Of a stretch of 19,039 bases of DNA, positions 7,046 to 14,922 are shown piece after piece (the stretch's first letter is position 1; each line of letters starts with the position of its first letter). The stretch is from positions 1 through 19,039 of the forward strand of contig CAKPZX010000033.1 of assembly GCA_934215455.1 (NCBI GenBank), written 5' to 3'. Both the position numbers and the translations under genes were made by a program. The notes under the pieces are model-generated. The model had not been told where the DNA came from. It saw only the letters and a list, made by a program, of their open reading frames with translations, and did no database searches. Source of the stretch: an uncultured Streptococcus sp. (GTDB lineage Bacteria; Bacillota; Bacilli; Lactobacillales; Streptococcaceae).

Positions 7046-10000
7046 ATGAAAAAGAAAACAATGGTTTCCATTGTCGCATCGAGCTTACTGATCGCGCCGA
7101 TGGTCTTGCATCAAGTAGTAGCAGCAGATGAGCAAACGGAAGAGTTAGCCCCATCGACAGAAGTGGTCCATACTCCATCTACTGAAGCAAGACCGACAAC
7201 AAGTGACACAAGTACTGCCACTAGTGAAGAAGGAGCGAGCTCGAATGAGGCATCGCTGGATCGAACGGCAGGTGCAAATCAAGTAGCCCCTGATACAGAA
7301 GAACACACAAGACAAAGTGAGCCTACGGTTCCAGTAGCAACTCCAGCAACAACCAACAGGGAAGCTGCACCTCAATCTGCTCCTCCTTCAGAAGCTCCGG
7401 CAACAAGTCAGGATTTAGCAAAAGTCACAGGTTCAACCCTTGTAGCGGATCAGGCCTCTAAAGAGTTGACGGTCCAAGATGCTGTTAATGGCTTGCTTCA
7501 ATGGGCAGCAACAGATCCTAGCCAATTGGGCCAAAGCCAAGCAGATCGCGAACGCTTTGCCAAGAGTTTAGGCTTGATTGAAAAATCAGAAGATCTGACT
7601 CGTAAGGTTAGTCAGCCAGAATTGGCCAAGATGTACGAAACAGCTAAGAAACTCTACGATGCCTACCGGGCTGAAAAGAAAAGTCCGCTCTTTTTAAATG
7701 GTCGTGCCCAGCCTATTTTCCCTTATACGACGGGAGAAAAAGAAGACCAAGACTACAAATATGAAGACAGCCAAATTGTACGTTTCCCAGTCTATGTCGA
7801 AACAGACTACGATACCGATGCAGATGGCAAGCCTGACTTAGTCAAAGCCATTGTTCAACTACCAAAAGCAGTAGCGCAAGGCGATTTTAAGGCAGCCACT
7901 ATTCTCGAAGCGCGCCCTTACGTAGCGGGGACACTAGACGAAAACTACGTGACTCTTGAAAGTTTGGGGCTTCCAACGGATGGTAGCTACGATATGAAGA
8001 AACTGCACAGCCAACCTGCAAAGAGACAGCCAGTAAGCAGTGAAACAACAGTAGATGCCGCCAAAAAAGCAAAGGCATCGGATTGGTATTACTACAGTCC
8101 CTACGAGTACATCTATGACTACGAAGATCTGAACTGGTATGACTATTTCTTGGTCAGAGGCTATGCCTTTATCTCGAGTGCCGGACTTGGTACCAAGGGA
8201 TCAGAAGGATTTAACACGACGGGGTCTGATCTCGAAATCAATGCCTTCAAGAATATCATCGAATGGGTTAATGGTAAACGCAAGGCTTACACCGACAAGA
8301 CCAGCAATGTCGAAATCAAGGCCGACTGGGCTACTGGTAATGTCGCTATGACGGGTCTCTCCTGGGCTGGAACCACGACCTTTGGTGTGGCAGCGACAGG
8401 CGTAGAAGGCCTAAAGACCATCGTTCCAGCAGCAGGAATCGCCTCTTGGTATGATTATTTCAATAGCCAAGGAACCCAGTTTGGCAATGCACCTTATAGT
8501 GACCTTTCATGGCTCTCCCTTTATGTTAGCACACGGATGCTGGACCAAGATGATTGGGCAGGTATTTGGCAAAACTATTCCAACTACATCAACCAACTGA
8601 ACAAGGACCAGTACGCCCATGATCGTAACTACAGCGATGTCTGGAAGGAGCGGGATTATACCCTTCATCCAGAAAATCTCAAGACCAGCGCCCTGATCGT
8701 CCATGGCTTGAATGATGACAATGTTAAGACCAAACACTTTGAACTCATGTACGATGCCCTCAAGAAAGCAGGCCAAGATGTTAAGCTCTATCTCCACCAA
8801 GGAGATCACGTCTACCCAGCGGCTATGTCACGGGGATACGGCATCACTGCCAATGGTCAGGACTTTTATGACCTGCTCAATATCTGGCTGACCCATTACC
8901 TCTATGGAGTGGACAATCACGTCGAAAGCTTGCCAGCGGTTCTAGCTCAAAACAACTATGATCCAAGCAAGTGGACCAGCTATGATAACTGGAAGAGCAG
9001 TCAACGTCTCTTCTTGAATGCAAGCTCTAAACGGCTAGAAGAAACCATTTCTAGTGACTATGCGGCTGCAGGTGTTGAGATTGCTAACCGTAATGAGACG
9101 GTCAGTAAAGCCTCTTCTAAGGCCAATCTGACCTTTGTTTCTGATGTTACTGAGGACACTACGATCAAGGGTCACATCCCCGTTCATTTCAAGGCAGCTC
9201 TTGCCAAAGGTCAAGGAAAGAATTTCCAAATCAACGCTCTCTTGGTAGATGTGGCAGATGAGGATTTTGACGTGGTAGGAAATGGTAGCGTCAAGCAAGA
9301 TAAAACAGCAGACGGTTTCTGGATGGGAAGCAATTTAAGCAACCTATCTGTTGCCGAATACGAAACCATCAAGACCAAGTACAAGGTGATCGCAAAAGGC
9401 TGGATCAACCTTGCGAATCCTAAGTCTGGCTACGATTCAGCAAGCTCTCGCGCAAGCATCGAGCCAAAGGTTGGGGAATACCACGATTACACGGTTTATC
9501 TCCAACCAAATCTCTATACGGTTAAGAAAGGTCACAAGTTAGCTCTAGTCTTTAACACCTATGACCCGTCTGATTTAACGGTGGAGCATCCATATGAAGT
9601 GACCTTCAAGACAGATTCTATCCAGGCTGCGATTCCAATTGTTGAAAAGACCCGCGCCCAAAAGGCAGCCTATGTACCGAGTGCAACAGATACTGACTAT
9701 TCGAAATTGCCAGAAGTTGAAGGTGCTGCTCTAGTAGCACCAGAAGTGCACTACAAGGAAGAATATACGCTACCAAGCCCAGAATACTTTGTCCAACCAA
9801 GCCAAACTCTTCCTGAAAAAGAAGAGCAGACGCAAACAGGATCAGCAAGACAAGAGCAATCTCATCTTACACTAGCTGTATCTTATGGACCTCAATTTGT
9901 TTCACAAGGATTTGCAGAAGATCCTAAAGCTACAACTCTTGTAGTCGGAGGAGAGCAAGCAGACCGTATGCTTCCTCAAACAGGGAGCAAAGAACATGCT

Positions 10001-10075
10001 CTGGGTCTCTTAGGGGTGATCAGCCTAACAGCTTCTAGTCTCATCTTTTGGCGCAAAAAGAGAGTAGATGCCTGA
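7046..10075 (+). CDS. LPxTG-anchored X-prolyl dipeptidyl-peptidase-like protein (S15 family)
   Basis: A 1009-residue wall-anchored serine peptidase. Residues 1-27 are a signal peptide ending VVAA. Residues 28 to about 125 are a Ser/Thr/Ala/Glu/Pro-rich extension likely to span the wall. The PepX/CocE-like alpha/beta-hydrolase domain has the nucleophile in GLSWAG (Ser439), Asp557 in HGLNDDN and His588 in GDHVYP. A C-terminal beta-rich region follows. LPQTG at 976-980, a hydrophobic stretch and RKKR form the sortase signal. PepX enzymes release X-Pro dipeptides; the secreted form would attack proline-rich host proteins. ATG 7046 has GAGGAG 6 bases upstream; an in-frame GTG at 7016 would put ten hydrophilic residues before the signal peptide. 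No terminator is visible after it. Confidence 0.92.
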   Translation: MKKKTMVSIVASSLLIAPMVLHQVVAADEQTEELAPSTEVVHTPSTEARPTTSDTSTATSEEGASSNEASLDRTAGANQVAPDTEEHTRQSEPTVPVATPATTNREAAPQSAPPSEAPATSQDLAKVTGSTLVADQASKELTVQDAVNGLLQWAATDPSQLGQSQADRERFAKSLGLIEKSEDLTRKVSQPELAKMYETAKKLYDAYRAEKKSPLFLNGRAQPIFPYTTGEKEDQDYKYEDSQIVRFPVYVETDYDTDADGKPDLVKAIVQLPKAVAQGDFKAATILEARPYVAGTLDENYVTLESLGLPTDGSYDMKKLHSQPAKRQPVSSETTVDAAKKAKASDWYYYSPYEYIYDYEDLNWYDYFLVRGYAFISSAGLGTKGSEGFNTTGSDLEINAFKNIIEWVNGKRKAYTDKTSNVEIKADWATGNVAMTGLSWAGTTTFGVAATGVEGLKTIVPAAGIASWYDYFNSQGTQFGNAPYSDLSWLSLYVSTRMLDQDDWAGIWQNYSNYINQLNKDQYAHDRNYSDVWKERDYTLHPENLKTSALIVHGLNDDNVKTKHFELMYDALKKAGQDVKLYLHQGDHVYPAAMSRGYGITANGQDFYDLLNIWLTHYLYGVDNHVESLPAVLAQNNYDPSKWTSYDNWKSSQRLFLNASSKRLEETISSDYAAAGVEIANRNETVSKASSKANLTFVSDVTEDTTIKGHIPVHFKAALAKGQGKNFQINALLVDVADEDFDVVGNGSVKQDKTADGFWMGSNLSNLSVAEYETIKTKYKVIAKGWINLANPKSGYDSASSRASIEPKVGEYHDYTVYLQPNLYTVKKGHKLALVFNTYDPSDLTVEHPYEVTFKTDSIQAAIPIVEKTRAQKAAYVPSATDTDYSKLPEVEGAALVAPEVHYKEEYTLPSPEYFVQPSQTLPEKEEQTQTGSARQEQSHLTLAVSYGPQFVSQGFAEDPKATTLVVGGEQADRMLPQTGSKEHALGLLGVISLTASSLIFWRKKRVDA

Positions 10076-10142
10076 GGAGTCCCCGTAGCAAATATTTCTA
10101 AAATGGCATCTTTTAGTGTAAAATAAAAGTAGAAATGCAGAA

Positions 10143-10159
10143 TCAGTAGTCACTACTGA
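10143..10159. promoter_or_regulatory. Perfect palindrome in the trxA leader
   Basis: TCAGTAGTCACTACTGA is a perfect 8-bp inverted repeat around one central base, ending just before the AAAGGAGG ribosome binding site (10161-10168). A -10-like TAAAAT at 10119-10124 would place transcription start near 10131, putting the palindrome in the 5' leader. It could be a repressor operator or a leader hairpin. I do not recognise the cognate regulator. Confidence 0.45.
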
Positions 10160-10172
10160 AAAAGGAGGAAAT

Positions 10173-10487
10173 ATGGCACACGTAATCACAGATGCAACTT
10201 TTGAACAAGAAACCAGCCAAGGCCTTGTCTTGATTGACTTTTGGGCAACTTGGTGCGGTCCATGCCGCATGCAAGCCCCAATCTTGGATCAGTTGGCAGA
10301 AGAAGTACATGAAGATGATTTGAAAATCTGTAAGATGGATGTCGATGAAAATCCAAATACAGCACGTCAATTCGGTATCATGTCGATCCCAACTCTTCTC
10401 TTTAAAAAAGATGGACAAGTTGTCAAACAAGTGGCTGGAGTTCATACGAAAGCCCAATTGAAAGAAATCATTGCAGAATTGAGCTAA
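10173..10487 (+). CDS. trxA: Thioredoxin
   Basis: A 104-residue cytoplasmic thioredoxin of standard length that reduces protein disulfides, with electrons supplied by thioredoxin reductase. The active site WCGPC is at residues 27-31, and the cis-proline that shapes the substrate groove is Pro73 in SIPTLL. FDFWA-type strand residues (IDFWATW) precede the active site, as expected. A strong AAAGGAGG precedes ATG 10173. It follows the PepX-like gene by 97 bases with a weak own promoter, so some read-through from upstream is possible. A structured repeat element and a terminator follow. Confidence 0.97.
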   Translation: MAHVITDATFEQETSQGLVLIDFWATWCGPCRMQAPILDQLAEEVHEDDLKICKMDVDENPNTARQFGIMSIPTLLFKKDGQVVKQVAGVHTKAQLKEIIAELS

Positions 10488-10493
10488 AAAGAA

Positions 10494-10611
10494 GGGAGTG
10501 GGAAAGAACTCCGACTAGTTAAAAAGAGTTCGTTTTCCCACCCCCGCAAAGTTGATTAGGTTATCTTCGGAGCTTAATAAGCGAACGAAGATACCAATCA
10601 ACCACTGCGTC
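10494..10611 (+). repeat. Structured intergenic repeat, copy 1
   Basis: This element follows trxA by a few bases and forms two hairpins. Hairpin 1 pairs GTGGGAAA (10498-10505) with TTTCCCAC (10534-10541), and inside it GAACTC (10506-10511) with GAGTTC (10526-10531). Hairpin 2 pairs GTTGATT (10551-10557) with AATCAAC (10596-10602) and TATCTTCG (10562-10569) with CGAAGATA (10586-10593), with a small inner GCTT/AAGC hairpin. It shares the fixed words GAGTGGGA, CCGCA, AGTTGA and CAACCACTGCGTC with copies 2 and 3. The stems differ in sequence yet still pair. Confidence 0.8.
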
Positions 10612-10636
10612 ATACAGTTATTTCTATCAAACATCG

Positions 10637-10668
10637 AAGGCTGGATAATTTTTTCCAGCTTTTTTTTT
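10637..10668 (+). terminator. Intrinsic terminator downstream of trxA and repeat copy 1
   Basis: GCTGGA (10640-10645) pairs with TCCAGC (10654-10659), followed by nine Ts. It occupies the place where copies 2 and 3 of the repeat carry their GAGGCTGGGAC hairpin. Confidence 0.85.
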
Positions 10669-10705
10669 GATGCTCTTTATTTCTTTCAAATAGACGCGAC
10701 ACCCG

Positions 10706-10734
10706 TTGACAGCGCTTTCTTATAGTGCTAAAAT
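10706..10734 (+). promoter_or_regulatory. Strong orphan promoter pointing into the 3' end of the amylase gene
   Basis: A consensus TTGACA (10706-10711), a spacer of exactly 17, and an extended -10 TGCTAAAAT (hexamer 10729-10734) make this one of the best promoter matches in the window. No plus-strand gene follows: start of transcription near 10741 would lead through two hairpins and then antisense into the amylase gene. It may make a small or antisense RNA, or be left over from a lost gene. Confidence 0.65.
10707..10720. promoter_or_regulatory. cre site (CcpA operator) over the orphan promoter -35
   Basis: TGACAGCGCTTTCT matches 12 of 14 positions of TGAAAGCGCTTTCA and shares five bases with the -35 hexamer. 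CcpA bound here would block the promoter, implying carbon catabolite repression of whatever RNA it makes. Confidence 0.65.
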
Positions 10735-10765
10735 GAAGCTGTATTTCCTATAAAATTTTTACAGG

Positions 10766-10802
10766 AAAAAATTCTCCTAGGAAGATGTAGATCCTAGGAG
10801 AA
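10766..10802 (-). terminator. Intrinsic terminator of the amylase gene
   Basis: An 11-bp perfect stem (10772-10782 with 10792-10802; arm TTCTCCTAGGA) has a 9-base loop. On the minus strand it is followed by six Ts (10771-10766). A second, weaker hairpin, TTTCCT (10744-10749) with AGGAAA (10763-10768), lies just beyond it. Confidence 0.85.
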
Positions 10803-10817
10803 AATTACATTTATTGG

Positions 10818-12281
10818 TTATTGGCCCTCTGTATCTTGGGCTACCCAGACGCTGACGGAGCGCTCTGCCACTGGGAATTCGGCAGTACCGTCTTCTTGAA
10901 CTTGGACAGTTTCGCTACAATTTTCTAAGATATCATAGTAGGTGAGACCTGCGTAGGATGAGCCGATCTCCATGACTTTTGTAGCAGCTTGGTTATTGGA
11001 AATCAAGCAGGCGATTGGTGCTGATTCTTCAGTACCTGAGCGTGTCCAACCGATGCAATTAGGATCATCGAAGTAGTCTGTTTGTTCCCCGTAGGCCAGA
11101 TCTTTACGAACCCATAAGAGCCGATCGAGGACCTCTTGGAAACTTTCTTGCGCAAATTTGCCCTCGATACCGTAGTAGTCTCCATAGAAGACACAAGGCA
11201 AACCAGCTTCACGGAGTAAGATCAAGGCATAGGCTGCAGGCTTGAACCATTCTTGGATTGTAGATTCCAAGGCTTGTCCTCGTTGGGTATCATGGTTGTC
11301 CACAAAGGTCACGGCCTCTTCAGGATGATTGAGCGCCAGTGTTCCATCAAAAATAGTTCGAAGGTCGAAATTTTCACCCTCTTGACTAGCTCGGAAGAGG
11401 TTTTGGTGGAGGGCCACATCGATCAAGTCGTATAAGTAGTCAATGCTTTCCAAGTATTCATCATTGGTCTCTTTATCCCCATTCCAAAATTCGCCAAAGA
11501 CGTAGAAATCTTCTCCATATTTTTGGGTGATATTGTGGATGAAATTCTTCATAAAGAAGGAGTCAATGTGTTTGACTGCATCCAGACGGAAGCCCTCAAC
11601 CCCTGTCGTTTCGATAAACCATTCAGCCCATTGGTCGAGATTTTCTACAACCTCGGGATGTTTGAAATCGATATCGGCGTACATGAGGTAATCGTAGTTT
11701 CCGTTTTCCTTGTCTACCAGATCTCCATGAGCCCAACCTTTGTTGTCCCCTTGGATTTGGTAGATCCCACTTTTATTACGTGAAGCATCGTAATCCGTAC
11801 CGGTGAAATGGTACCAATGCCAGTCGAAGTCATTATAGGCGCCATTTCGGCCATCAAAGGTGAATTTAGTCCATCCTTGAATGGTGAAGGGCTCAGTGAG
11901 AACCTTGTTTCGATCCATGGGATCGACCTCAACAACCTCGAATTCCTCTAAGCCATCGGCAGCAGCTTTATGGTTGAGAACGACATCGGCCATTGGTTGA
12001 ATCCCTGCATCTTTGAGGGCTTGAATGGCTTGAAGATAATCATCTTTGAAGCCATATTTGGTGCGAACCGTTCCTTTTTGGTCAAACTCGCCCAAATCAA
12101 AGAGGTCATAGACTCCGTACCCAACGTCATTGTTAGAAGTAGCTTTAAAAGCAGGCGGCATCCAGACTTTACGAATACCCAAGTCTGCTAAGTGTTGCGC
12201 ATCTTCAGCAAGACGCGTCCAGTGGTTCCCATCAGCGGGCAAATACCACTCAAAATATTGCATTAAGGTTTGATTTTCCAT
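10818..12281 (-). CDS. Cytoplasmic alpha-amylase (GH13)
   Basis: A 487-residue glycoside hydrolase family 13 enzyme without signal peptide, so it acts inside the cell on imported maltodextrins or stored glycogen. The family signature regions are in order: ADVVLNH (98-104), FRLDAVKH with nucleophile Asp234, VFGEFW with acid/base Glu264, and FVDNHDT with Asp331. The N-terminal MENQTLMQYFEWYLP is the usual beginning of the cytoplasmic bacterial type. ATG 12281 is preferred over the in-frame ATG 12299: the promoter puts transcription start near 12305, leaving about 24 leader bases for 12281 but only about six for 12299. The gene is transcribed alone, between a MalR-type operator and a strong terminator. 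Confidence 0.95.
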   Translation of the reverse strand: MENQTLMQYFEWYLPADGNHWTRLAEDAQHLADLGIRKVWMPPAFKATSNNDVGYGVYDLFDLGEFDQKGTVRTKYGFKDDYLQAIQALKDAGIQPMADVVLNHKAAADGLEEFEVVEVDPMDRNKVLTEPFTIQGWTKFTFDGRNGAYNDFDWHWYHFTGTDYDASRNKSGIYQIQGDNKGWAHGDLVDKENGNYDYLMYADIDFKHPEVVENLDQWAEWFIETTGVEGFRLDAVKHIDSFFMKNFIHNITQKYGEDFYVFGEFWNGDKETNDEYLESIDYLYDLIDVALHQNLFRASQEGENFDLRTIFDGTLALNHPEEAVTFVDNHDTQRGQALESTIQEWFKPAAYALILLREAGLPCVFYGDYYGIEGKFAQESFQEVLDRLLWVRKDLAYGEQTDYFDDPNCIGWTRSGTEESAPIACLISNNQAATKVMEIGSSYAGLTYYDILENCSETVQVQEDGTAEFPVAERSVSVWVAQDTEGQ

Positions 12282-12311
12282 CGTTATTTCTTCTTTCATG
12301 TGAATGTCCCT

Positions 12312-12340
12312 ATTTTACCAAAAATAGTTGGATGCCACAA
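12312..12340 (-). promoter_or_regulatory. Amylase promoter
   Basis: On the minus strand, TTGTGG (12340-12335), a 17-base spacer and TAAAAT (12317-12312) with TGG directly before it form an extended -10 promoter. The weak -35 is overlapped by the MalR-type operator. Confidence 0.75.
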
Positions 12341-12349
12341 ACGTTTGCG
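12336..12349. promoter_or_regulatory. MalR-type (LacI-family) operator
   Basis: CACAAACGTTTGCG matches the pneumococcal MalR operator motif CGCAAACGTTTGCG, as I remember it, at 13 of 14 positions. It contains the perfect palindrome CAAACGTTTG. It overlaps the amylase -35, so bound repressor would exclude polymerase. Induction by maltose or maltodextrin is the natural prediction for an amylase gene. Confidence 0.65.
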
Positions 12350-12438
12350 CTGGAAGCAAGCCCTTTCTAAAAAAGAAATCGCATACATGAAAGAAATAAA
12401 GTGAGAATATAAAAAGTAGCATTTTATTTACGTAGAAA

Positions 12439-12451
12439 TATCAGTCTGATA
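12439..12451. repeat. Nested palindrome upstream of the RocB-like gene
   Basis: TATCAGTCTGATA is a perfect 6-bp inverted repeat around one base. It is partly nested within a wider pair, AGAAATAT at 12434-12441 with ATATTTCT about 20 bases on. It is about 50 bases before the TTG start. It could be an operator; I do not recognise the regulator. Confidence 0.4.
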
Positions 12452-12475
12452 CATATATTTCTATTCATTTTATAG

Positions 12476-12490
12476 TTTGATCATATCAAA
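12476..12490. repeat. Palindrome abutting the ribosome binding site of the RocB-like gene
   Basis: TTTGATCATATCAAA is a perfect 6-bp inverted repeat with a 3-base centre, directly followed by GGAGG (12491-12495). A hairpin or bound protein here could influence translation or early transcription of the downstream gene. A TATAGT at 12471-12476 is a possible -10 without a good -35. Confidence 0.4.
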
Positions 12491-12501
12491 GGAGGATTGG
12501 T

Positions 12502-14139
12502 TTGAAAGTGAAAACCACCAATAGAGAGAGCATTGAAAAGATTTTTACCGAAGCCTTGGCAATCCCAAGCTTTACCAACACTGAGACCGAGCAAGGGATC
12601 GAAGCTTACCTGGATCAACGGATTGGCCAGATCCCCTATTTCAAGGAACATCCGGACCACTTTGGGCGCTATCAGGTGCCACAGGATCACTTGCATCGGT
12701 CGGTCAATTGGGCCTTGGTCGATAAGGGCAAGAAAAAAACAGTTATCCTTTTCCACCACCATGATACAGTCGATTTAGAAGACTATGGAAATTTGGCAGA
12801 AATCGCACTCGATTCGGATCAAGTAGCAGAAGCTTTGAAAAGACTGGACAGTCGACCAGATATGCAGGAAGATTTAGCTTCTGGAGATTGGAAATTTGGC
12901 AGAGGGTCTTGCGATATGAAAGCAGCCCTAGCCCTTCAATTGGGGGTTCTAGAAGCCTATGCAGCAGATCCTACAGAAGGTCAGGTCAATCTGCTCTATC
13001 TCTCTGTTGGAGACGAGGAATCTTATTCACGTGGGATGCGGGGAGCTTTGGGTCTCCTCACAGATTTGCAGGAAACCTTTGATCTGAATTATGTATTAGC
13101 AGTGGATTCAGAACCCTTTGAATCGAAAGTAGGAAAAGAAAAGGTCCTTCATATTGGCACAGTCGGCAAACTCATGCCGGTCGTTGTGGCGCAAGGTGTC
13201 TTGTCCCATATGAAGGAGCCTCTTAAAGGGATCAATGCCTTGTCCCTCTTAGTAGCCATCGCAAGTCAGCTAGATCTTCATCCCGATCTGGCAGATCAGG
13301 CGCTGGGAGAAACGTCTCCCCTTCCTTCTTGGTCCTATCTCAGAGATTTGAAGGAGCAGTACGATGTATCGACCGTGCTTTATGCGGCTGGCTATTTCAG
13401 TGTGTTGCATTTGAAGAAAACACCCCAAGAGCTCTTGCAAAGGATCTATGAGCTTAGTCAGGAGGCCTTGGACGCCTTTTACAAGAAGTACGAGCACTTG
13501 CAGGATCAGGCTGGCCAAGACCATATTATTGCAAGGCCAAGAGTCATCACCTATCAAGAACTAGAGGAACGTTGCCAAGCCTTAGAGGGCTACCAAGCCT
13601 TTAGAGAAGCTTCTAATAAAAAAGCGGAGCAAGATTTTCGTAATGGGGCCAGCTACCAGAGCCTTGCGATTCAGCAAATCCAGCGACTTCTTGAGTTTCT
13701 CGGAGATAAGGATCCTATGGTGGTCATCGGTTTTGCGCCCCCATATTATCCTTCCATGAACTGCCGCTTTTTAGACAATACCGATTTCAATATCGTGTCC
13801 CTCATCACTGATTACCGCGAGTATCTGGACCAAAGAGGTTACCTCTTAAAAGTCGAAGAATACTTTATGGGGATTAACGACACCAGTTATTGTGCCTTGG
13901 AAAAGGATGTGGCTTCTTATCAAGTCGTCCTAGATAGCCTAGCCACACCAGCTCAGGTCTATGATCTAGATCTGGAAAAGATTGCCCAAATTCAGGTCCC
14001 AGCAGTCAATCTAGGCCCTTGGGGTAAAGAATTGCACAAGCGAGGAGAGCGGGTCTACAAAGAAGACTTCTTGGAGACCATTCCAAACTATCTGCTAGAA
14101 TTGCTCTACCATTTCGATGATCGCTTATCAACAGAATAA
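12502..14139 (+). CDS. RocB-like M20 family metallopeptidase
   Basis: A 545-residue cytoplasmic protein of the M20 zinc peptidase superfamily, of the long RocB type. Metal-site motifs are intact: FHHHDTVD (His86, Asp88), FGRGSCDMK (Asp138) and VGDEESYSRG (catalytic Glu172, Glu173). RocB is linked to arginine use in Bacillus, but its reaction is not established, so a specific substrate is not claimed. The TTG start at 12502 has GGAGG six bases before it; GTG 12508 would be too far. Two palindromes lie upstream. A loose ARG-box-like stretch (TGAATAGAAATAT on the minus strand, near 12455-12468) has mismatches and is not called. An ABC transporter pair follows 39 bases later without terminator, suggesting an operon. 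Confidence 0.88.
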   Translation: MKVKTTNRESIEKIFTEALAIPSFTNTETEQGIEAYLDQRIGQIPYFKEHPDHFGRYQVPQDHLHRSVNWALVDKGKKKTVILFHHHDTVDLEDYGNLAEIALDSDQVAEALKRLDSRPDMQEDLASGDWKFGRGSCDMKAALALQLGVLEAYAADPTEGQVNLLYLSVGDEESYSRGMRGALGLLTDLQETFDLNYVLAVDSEPFESKVGKEKVLHIGTVGKLMPVVVAQGVLSHMKEPLKGINALSLLVAIASQLDLHPDLADQALGETSPLPSWSYLRDLKEQYDVSTVLYAAGYFSVLHLKKTPQELLQRIYELSQEALDAFYKKYEHLQDQAGQDHIIARPRVITYQELEERCQALEGYQAFREASNKKAEQDFRNGASYQSLAIQQIQRLLEFLGDKDPMVVIGFAPPYYPSMNCRFLDNTDFNIVSLITDYREYLDQRGYLLKVEEYFMGINDTSYCALEKDVASYQVVLDSLATPAQVYDLDLEKIAQIQVPAVNLGPWGKELHKRGERVYKEDFLETIPNYLLELLYHFDDRLSTE

Positions 14140-14178
14140 GAAAAAACGGTCCCAACGAGGATCAATTAGGGAGTTAAC

Positions 14179-14922
14179 ATGATTACATTTCACGGAGTTA
14201 CCAAAGATTACGATGGGCACATTGCCCTCAACCACTTGGATCTGACCATCGAAGATGGACAAATTGTCGGCTTGATTGGCCACAACGGAGCTGGAAAGTC
14301 AACGACGATTAAGAGCCTGGTCAGTGTCATCACCCCAACTACTGGATCCATTGAAGTGGATGGTCAGGACCTCTATAGCCATCGGCTGGCGATCAAAAAG
14401 AAGATCGGTTATGTAGCGGATTCACCAGATCTTTTCTTGCGCCTCACAGCCAATGAATTCTGGGAGTTGGTTGCGACCTCTTATGATATGAGTCAGAAAG
14501 ACTGTGACCAACGCTTAGAGGAGCTTCTTAGGATCTTTGATTTTCAGAGCCACCGCTATGAAGTGATTGAATCCTTTTCACATGGGATGCGCCAGAAGGT
14601 ATTCGTTATCGCAGCCCTCTTGTCAGATCCAGATATCTGGGTCTTGGACGAACCGATGACCGGTTTGGATCCACAGGCTTCTTACGATTTAAAACAAATG
14701 ATGCGCCAGCATGCGGATCGGGGCAAGACGGTTATTTTCTCTACCCACGTCTTAGAAGTGGCCGAACAACTCTGTGATAAAATCGCCATTCTCAAAAAGG
14801 GTAATCTCATTTTCTATGGGACGATCGAGGAATTGAAGGGCCAACATCCCGAACAAAGTCTGGAAAGTATCTATCTCAGCCTAGCGGGTCGGAAGGAAGA
14901 AGGTGGCGATCATGCGTCTTAA
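14179..14922 (+). CDS. ABC transporter ATP-binding protein
   Basis: A 247-residue ATPase of the ABC-2/exporter type (BcrA/EcsA-like). Walker A is GHNGAGKST (34-42), the signature is the variant SHGMRQKV (134-141) instead of LSGGQ, and Walker B is WVLDEP (Asp157, Glu158), with a later STHVLE switch histidine. GGGAG lies 5 bases before ATG 14179. Its end overlaps the permease start by 11 bases, so the two form one transporter. The variant SHGMRQ signature is usual for exporters and lipid or antibiotic-peptide pumps of this group. The substrate is unknown. Position behind a peptidase gene may mean that peptides or their products are exported, but this is only suggestion. Confidence 0.93.
   Translation: MITFHGVTKDYDGHIALNHLDLTIEDGQIVGLIGHNGAGKSTTIKSLVSVITPTTGSIEVDGQDLYSHRLAIKKKIGYVADSPDLFLRLTANEFWELVATSYDMSQKDCDQRLEELLRIFDFQSHRYEVIESFSHGMRQKVFVIAALLSDPDIWVLDEPMTGLDPQASYDLKQMMRQHADRGKTVIFSTHVLEVAEQLCDKIAILKKGNLIFYGTIEELKGQHPEQSLESIYLSLAGRKEEGGDHAS

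Noticed and set aside
10143..10457. 104-codon minus-strand open frame opposite trxA
   Set aside because: Antisense shadow of a highly conserved thioredoxin gene, Cys/His/Phe-rich without domain features.
12452..12469. ARG box upstream of the RocB-like gene
   Set aside because: The match to the arginine repressor consensus has mismatches in conserved positions and such AT-rich matches are expected by chance.
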